In this document: one piece after another, positions 61,276-64,000 of the stretch
Numbering within the stretch: the stretch's first letter is position 1
How the letters are laid out: every line of letters starts with the position of its first letter
Position numbers and translations under genes: made by a program
Notes under the pieces: generated by a model
Seen by the model: the letters and a program-made list of their open reading frames with translations, nothing else
What the model was told of the DNA's origin: nothing
The model's database searches: none
Assembly: GCF_009258225.1 (NCBI RefSeq)
Contig: NZ_CP043617.1
Coordinates: 930,001 to 994,000 of the forward strand
DNA: 64,000 nucleotides
Direction: 5' to 3'
Origin: Sulfurimonas lithotrophica
GTDB lineage: Bacteria > Campylobacterota > Campylobacteria > Campylobacterales > Sulfurimonadaceae

Positions 61276-63611
61276 TAGTTACAAAATCTTGGTTAAATGA
61301 ATGGATAGATATAAATGAGATTTCAACTGATGATTTATGTAAAACGTTTAATGCTATCGGTTTAGAAGTTGATAGAGTAGTCAACTATGATATACCTAAT
61401 AAAATAATATTCGGTAGAGTTGTAGAATGTGAACAACATCCCGATGCCGATAAACTCAGCGTGTGTAAGGTAGATATAGGTACAAGCATCCGTCAAATCG
61501 TATGTGGAGCTTCAAATGTTCGTACGGGACTAGACGTAGTGGTAGCTACAATCGGTTGTACGATGCCTGGCGGTATGGTTATAAAACCGGTAAAGCTTCG
61601 CGGTGTAGAATCTGAGGGTATGATATGTTCCTCATCTGAAGTAGGACTTCCTGATATCGGTGAAGGCATTATGGAAGTTGATAGCAGTATCGGTGATTAT
61701 GAACTTGGACAAGAGGTAAATACTCATCCGATATTTAATGATGATTTAATAGAGATAGAATTGACCGCAAATCGCGGTGATTGTTTGAGTATTCGTGGTG
61801 TTGCACGTGATTTGAGTGCGGCATACGGAACACCTTTAAAAAGTACAACTATCAAACAAAACGATGATAAACGTTTGGGAATCGGACGCATACTTAGTTT
61901 AAATCACGATAATGATTACAATGTCAACCTTAGATATAAGGCTATGGATATAAAAGGGTTGATATTACCTTTTATAGTTAGATTGAGACTCGCTCAAATC
62001 GAAGAAAATAGAGAATCGGACATAATGTCTATGATGCTTTATGCTACACATAGCAGTGGAGTTATTTTAAGGGCATATGAACATTCATTTTTTCAAGAAA
62101 ACAGTGATAAGATGGCAAAAATAGATCTTGTAAACGATGATAAAAATTTTGCTTCAATAATGACTCATGAGGGGAAAAAAGCTTCAACTGTAGGTATTAT
62201 TCAAGAAGAAGAATCAAAAGTTTCTTCTAAAGAAGGAATAGTTTTATTAGAAGCCAGTTATATACCACCCGATATAATATCTAAAAAAATGCTAGATAAT
62301 AAATTAGAATCAGGTCCTCTTTATTATAGAACTTCACGTGGAAGTGAACCTGAATTAAATAGAGGTTTAGATTTTTGTATAAAACTAGTTGAAGCAAATT
62401 CAGATTCTACTACTTACGGCGGAACAATTGAATTGTGTGATAATTATGAAGAAATAATTGTTAGTGTTTCAAAGTCTGAGATAGATGAAATAGTAGGTGC
62501 TAAGATTGATAAAACTAGAATAACAAAACTTCTAAAAGATCTTGGGTTTGATACGTCAAAATCTCAAGGAGATTCTTATGTTGTTTCAATACCTAGATAC
62601 CGACACGATATTACAAACAAACAAGATATTGTTGAAGAGATAGTTCGTATGGTAGGGATTGATAATATTGAATCAAAACCTTTTGAGATTAGAGAAGAAA
62701 ATCGTTTAGAGGATGATTATTTTTGGTATAAAAAAAGAAAAACATATAGGCATAAAGCTGCTTCATCAGGTTTTTTTGAGTCAATTCACTTTGTGTTTGA
62801 CGAGAAAAAAGTTTTAAATGAATATGGTTTTAAAACATTAGACGATAAAAAAGACTTACTTAATCCAATAGCAAAAACATTAGATACCCTAAGACCTACG
62901 CTTTTAACTTCTCTCTTAAAAGCAGCTTCTTCAAATGCAAAGAACGGGTATTCGTCTATTAAACTTTTTGAAGTCGGTTCTGTATTTTCAACTTCAAGAG
63001 AAGAAAGCGTGAAAATGTCTTTGCTTTTTAGCGGGACAGTTTCTAAAGACGGCATCCGAAATAACGGTAAGCCAAAAATGGTTGATTTTGGATTTTTTAC
63101 TCAAAAAATATCTGATATCGTAGGAGAGTTTGAGTTAGTGAAATATGAAACAACTCATAATCTTTCTCATAAGTATCAGTGTGGCGCAATAATACAAAAT
63201 AAAGAAAAAATAGGAGAGGTTTTTCGAGTTCATCCAAATGTCGAAAAAACATATGATTTAGATGTTACATATATGTGTGAACTTGATTTTGAAAAACTTG
63301 CATATACACTTAAAACTGCTATAAGTAGATCAAAGTATCAAGCTTCTCAAAAAGACTTAAGTTTAATTATGCCTAAATCGATGGATTATTCGGTAGTTAA
63401 AAAAGTCATTAGTGATGCAAAACCTGATGAAATAATAGAATTTTATCCCGTAGATAGGTATAGTGATAATGAATTGGGCGATAATATGAGTTTAACTATA
63501 CGTTTTGTCTTACAAAGAGATGACCGTACATTAGAAGAAGAAGATATCACATCATCTATGGAAGCGGTGTTGGAAGTATTGAAAAAAGAGTTAAAAATAG
63601 GTCTTAGATGA
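61272..63611 (+). CDS. pheT: phenylalanyl-tRNA synthetase beta subunit
   Basis: A 779-residue beta chain with an EMAP-like tRNA-binding domain (about 40-150; [18 protein letters not shown] and [18 protein letters not shown]), B3/B4 editing region, B5 domain, catalytic-like core and a C-terminal FDX-ACB domain ([20 protein letters not shown]). With PheS it forms the alpha2-beta2 enzyme and edits Tyr-tRNA-Phe. ATG overlaps the pheS stop; its stop overlaps the aroA start. The order pheS-pheT-aroA is conserved in Helicobacter. Confidence 0.96.
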   Translation: MIVTKSWLNEWIDINEISTDDLCKTFNAIGLEVDRVVNYDIPNKIIFGRVVECEQHPDADKLSVCKVDIGTSIRQIVCGASNVRTGLDVVVATIGCTMPGGMVIKPVKLRGVESEGMICSSSEVGLPDIGEGIMEVDSSIGDYELGQEVNTHPIFNDDLIEIELTANRGDCLSIRGVARDLSAAYGTPLKSTTIKQNDDKRLGIGRILSLNHDNDYNVNLRYKAMDIKGLILPFIVRLRLAQIEENRESDIMSMMLYATHSSGVILRAYEHSFFQENSDKMAKIDLVNDDKNFASIMTHEGKKASTVGIIQEEESKVSSKEGIVLLEASYIPPDIISKKMLDNKLESGPLYYRTSRGSEPELNRGLDFCIKLVEANSDSTTYGGTIELCDNYEEIIVSVSKSEIDEIVGAKIDKTRITKLLKDLGFDTSKSQGDSYVVSIPRYRHDITNKQDIVEEIVRMVGIDNIESKPFEIREENRLEDDYFWYKKRKTYRHKAASSGFFESIHFVFDEKKVLNEYGFKTLDDKKDLLNPIAKTLDTLRPTLLTSLLKAASSNAKNGYSSIKLFEVGSVFSTSREESVKMSLLFSGTVSKDGIRNNGKPKMVDFGFFTQKISDIVGEFELVKYETTHNLSHKYQCGAIIQNKEKIGEVFRVHPNVEKTYDLDVTYMCELDFEKLAYTLKTAISRSKYQASQKDLSLIMPKSMDYSVVKKVISDAKPDEIIEFYPVDRYSDNELGDNMSLTIRFVLQRDDRTLEEEDITSSMEAVLEVLKKELKIGLR

Positions 63612-64000
63612 GCAAAATAGTAGTTAATCCAGTCGATAGTTTTTCACTGAATATTTCTGATATAGCACCGGATAAATCTATATCTCATAGAAGTGCTATG
63701 TTTTCAATGCTTGCAGATGGTGAGAGTCAAATAACGAATTTTTTAAGAGCAGAAGATACTATGAACTCTTTAAAAATAGTACAAAATCTTGGTGCTAATG
63801 TTGAAGATGACGGAGAGATTATTAAAATATCTTCAGACGGTATAAAAGAGCCATTTGAAATACTTGACTGTGGAAATTCCGGAACGGGTATGAGACTTTT
63901 TTGCGGGCTTCTTAGTTCCGCAAATGGTCATTTTGTTTTAACAGGTGACAAATACCTTCGTTCTCGCCCTATGAAGCGAGTTACAAGACCTTTGATGGAG
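63608..64000 (+). CDS. aroA: 3-phosphoshikimate 1-carboxyvinyltransferase (EPSP synthase), 5' part
   Basis: The first 131 codons are present before the window ends. The EPSP synthase N-terminal core is clear: IAPDKSISHRSAMFSMLADG (substrate-binding Lys and Ser), LRAEDTMNSLKIVQNLGA, and the DCGNSGTGMRLFCGLL segment, followed by LRSRPMKRVTRPL. The enzyme adds the enolpyruvyl group of PEP to shikimate-3-phosphate. ATG 63608 overlaps the pheT stop (ATGA). Truncation is by the window edge, not by mutation. Confidence 0.95.
   Translation, partial: MSKIVVNPVDSFSLNISDIAPDKSISHRSAMFSMLADGESQITNFLRAEDTMNSLKIVQNLGANVEDDGEIIKISSDGIKEPFEILDCGNSGTGMRLFCGLLSSANGHFVLTGDKYLRSRPMKRVTRPLME

Noticed and set aside
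1-64000. Mobile elements, prophage, CRISPR arrays, rRNA
   Set aside because: I looked for transposase, integrase and phage proteins, regularly spaced repeats and rRNA segments and saw none.

Overview
The window is an AT-rich, gene-dense bacterial chromosome segment from a member of the Campylobacterota (Epsilonproteobacteria), most likely a free-living Sulfurimonas-type organism. I infer this from protein content and gene order. The blocks pheS-pheT-aroA, ispDF / HP1021-type regulator / Sat-like protein / pgpA, plsY-folB-CosR/HsrA-type regulator-fdx-ppx, and tyrA next to bamA match arrangements I know from Helicobacter and Campylobacter. Extra chemotaxis, cytochrome c and Bat genes suggest a free-living relative. 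I see no insertion sequence, prophage, CRISPR array or rRNA. Many starts are TTG or GTG, and many neighbouring genes overlap by 1-23 bases.

Layout. 1-4.6 kb: tail of an unknown gene, Dabb protein, MFS transporter, monoheme cytochrome c, a 63-residue membrane protein, an M48 protease, a thioredoxin-like protein and a small exported protein. 4.66-10.3 kb: a tightly packed housekeeping run (polyprenyl synthase, hemA, an editing-domain-less proS, fxsA, DsbC-like thiol protein, hemC). 10.4-10.56 kb: tRNA-Glu and tRNA-Lys on the minus strand behind a consensus promoter; with the flanks this is the only stretch above 300 bases without a protein gene (10317-10677). 10.7-17.1 kb: a first Bat (vWA/TPR/BatD) cluster lacking MoxR and DUF58, then a chemoreceptor and an L/F-transferase-like gene. 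17.1-24.2 kb: a DUF2231 membrane protein and a second, complete Bat cluster (MoxR, DUF58, small membrane protein, BatA, BatB/C, BatD).

24.2-32.6 kb: a periplasmic DsrE-like protein facing a TetR regulator that leads an efflux operon: a TolC protein fused to a substrate-binding-like domain, an HlyD adaptor, an RbbA-type double-ATPase/permease and a second permease. 32.6-42.9 kb: tyrA, bamA, ppx/gppA, ferredoxin, a histidine kinase with a CosR/HsrA-type response regulator, folB, plsY and a large membrane protein that looks like a fusion of two usually separate families. 43-45.2 kb: cytochrome c, nadA, nadC.

45.3-48.4 kb: a four-gene cassette (TorD chaperone, multi-cluster ferredoxin, AroE-fold pseudoenzyme, unknown protein) behind a perfect palindrome but with no adjacent molybdoenzyme. 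48.4-54.3 kb: a hybrid kinase that has lost both phospho-accepting histidines, pgpA, an ATP-sulfurylase-like protein with altered active-site motifs, an HP1021/CemR-type atypical regulator and ispDF. 54.4-64 kb: ubiD, cytochrome c, argH, OsmC, an MltC-like transglycosylase, a HIT protein, pheS, pheT and the start of aroA.

The most notable theme is signalling and enzyme proteins that keep their fold but lose, or unexpectedly keep, their catalytic residues. The CosR/HsrA homologue retains its phospho-acceptor aspartate and sits beside an intact kinase. The HP1021 homologue, the hybrid kinase, the Sat-like protein and the AroE-like protein have all lost key residues.
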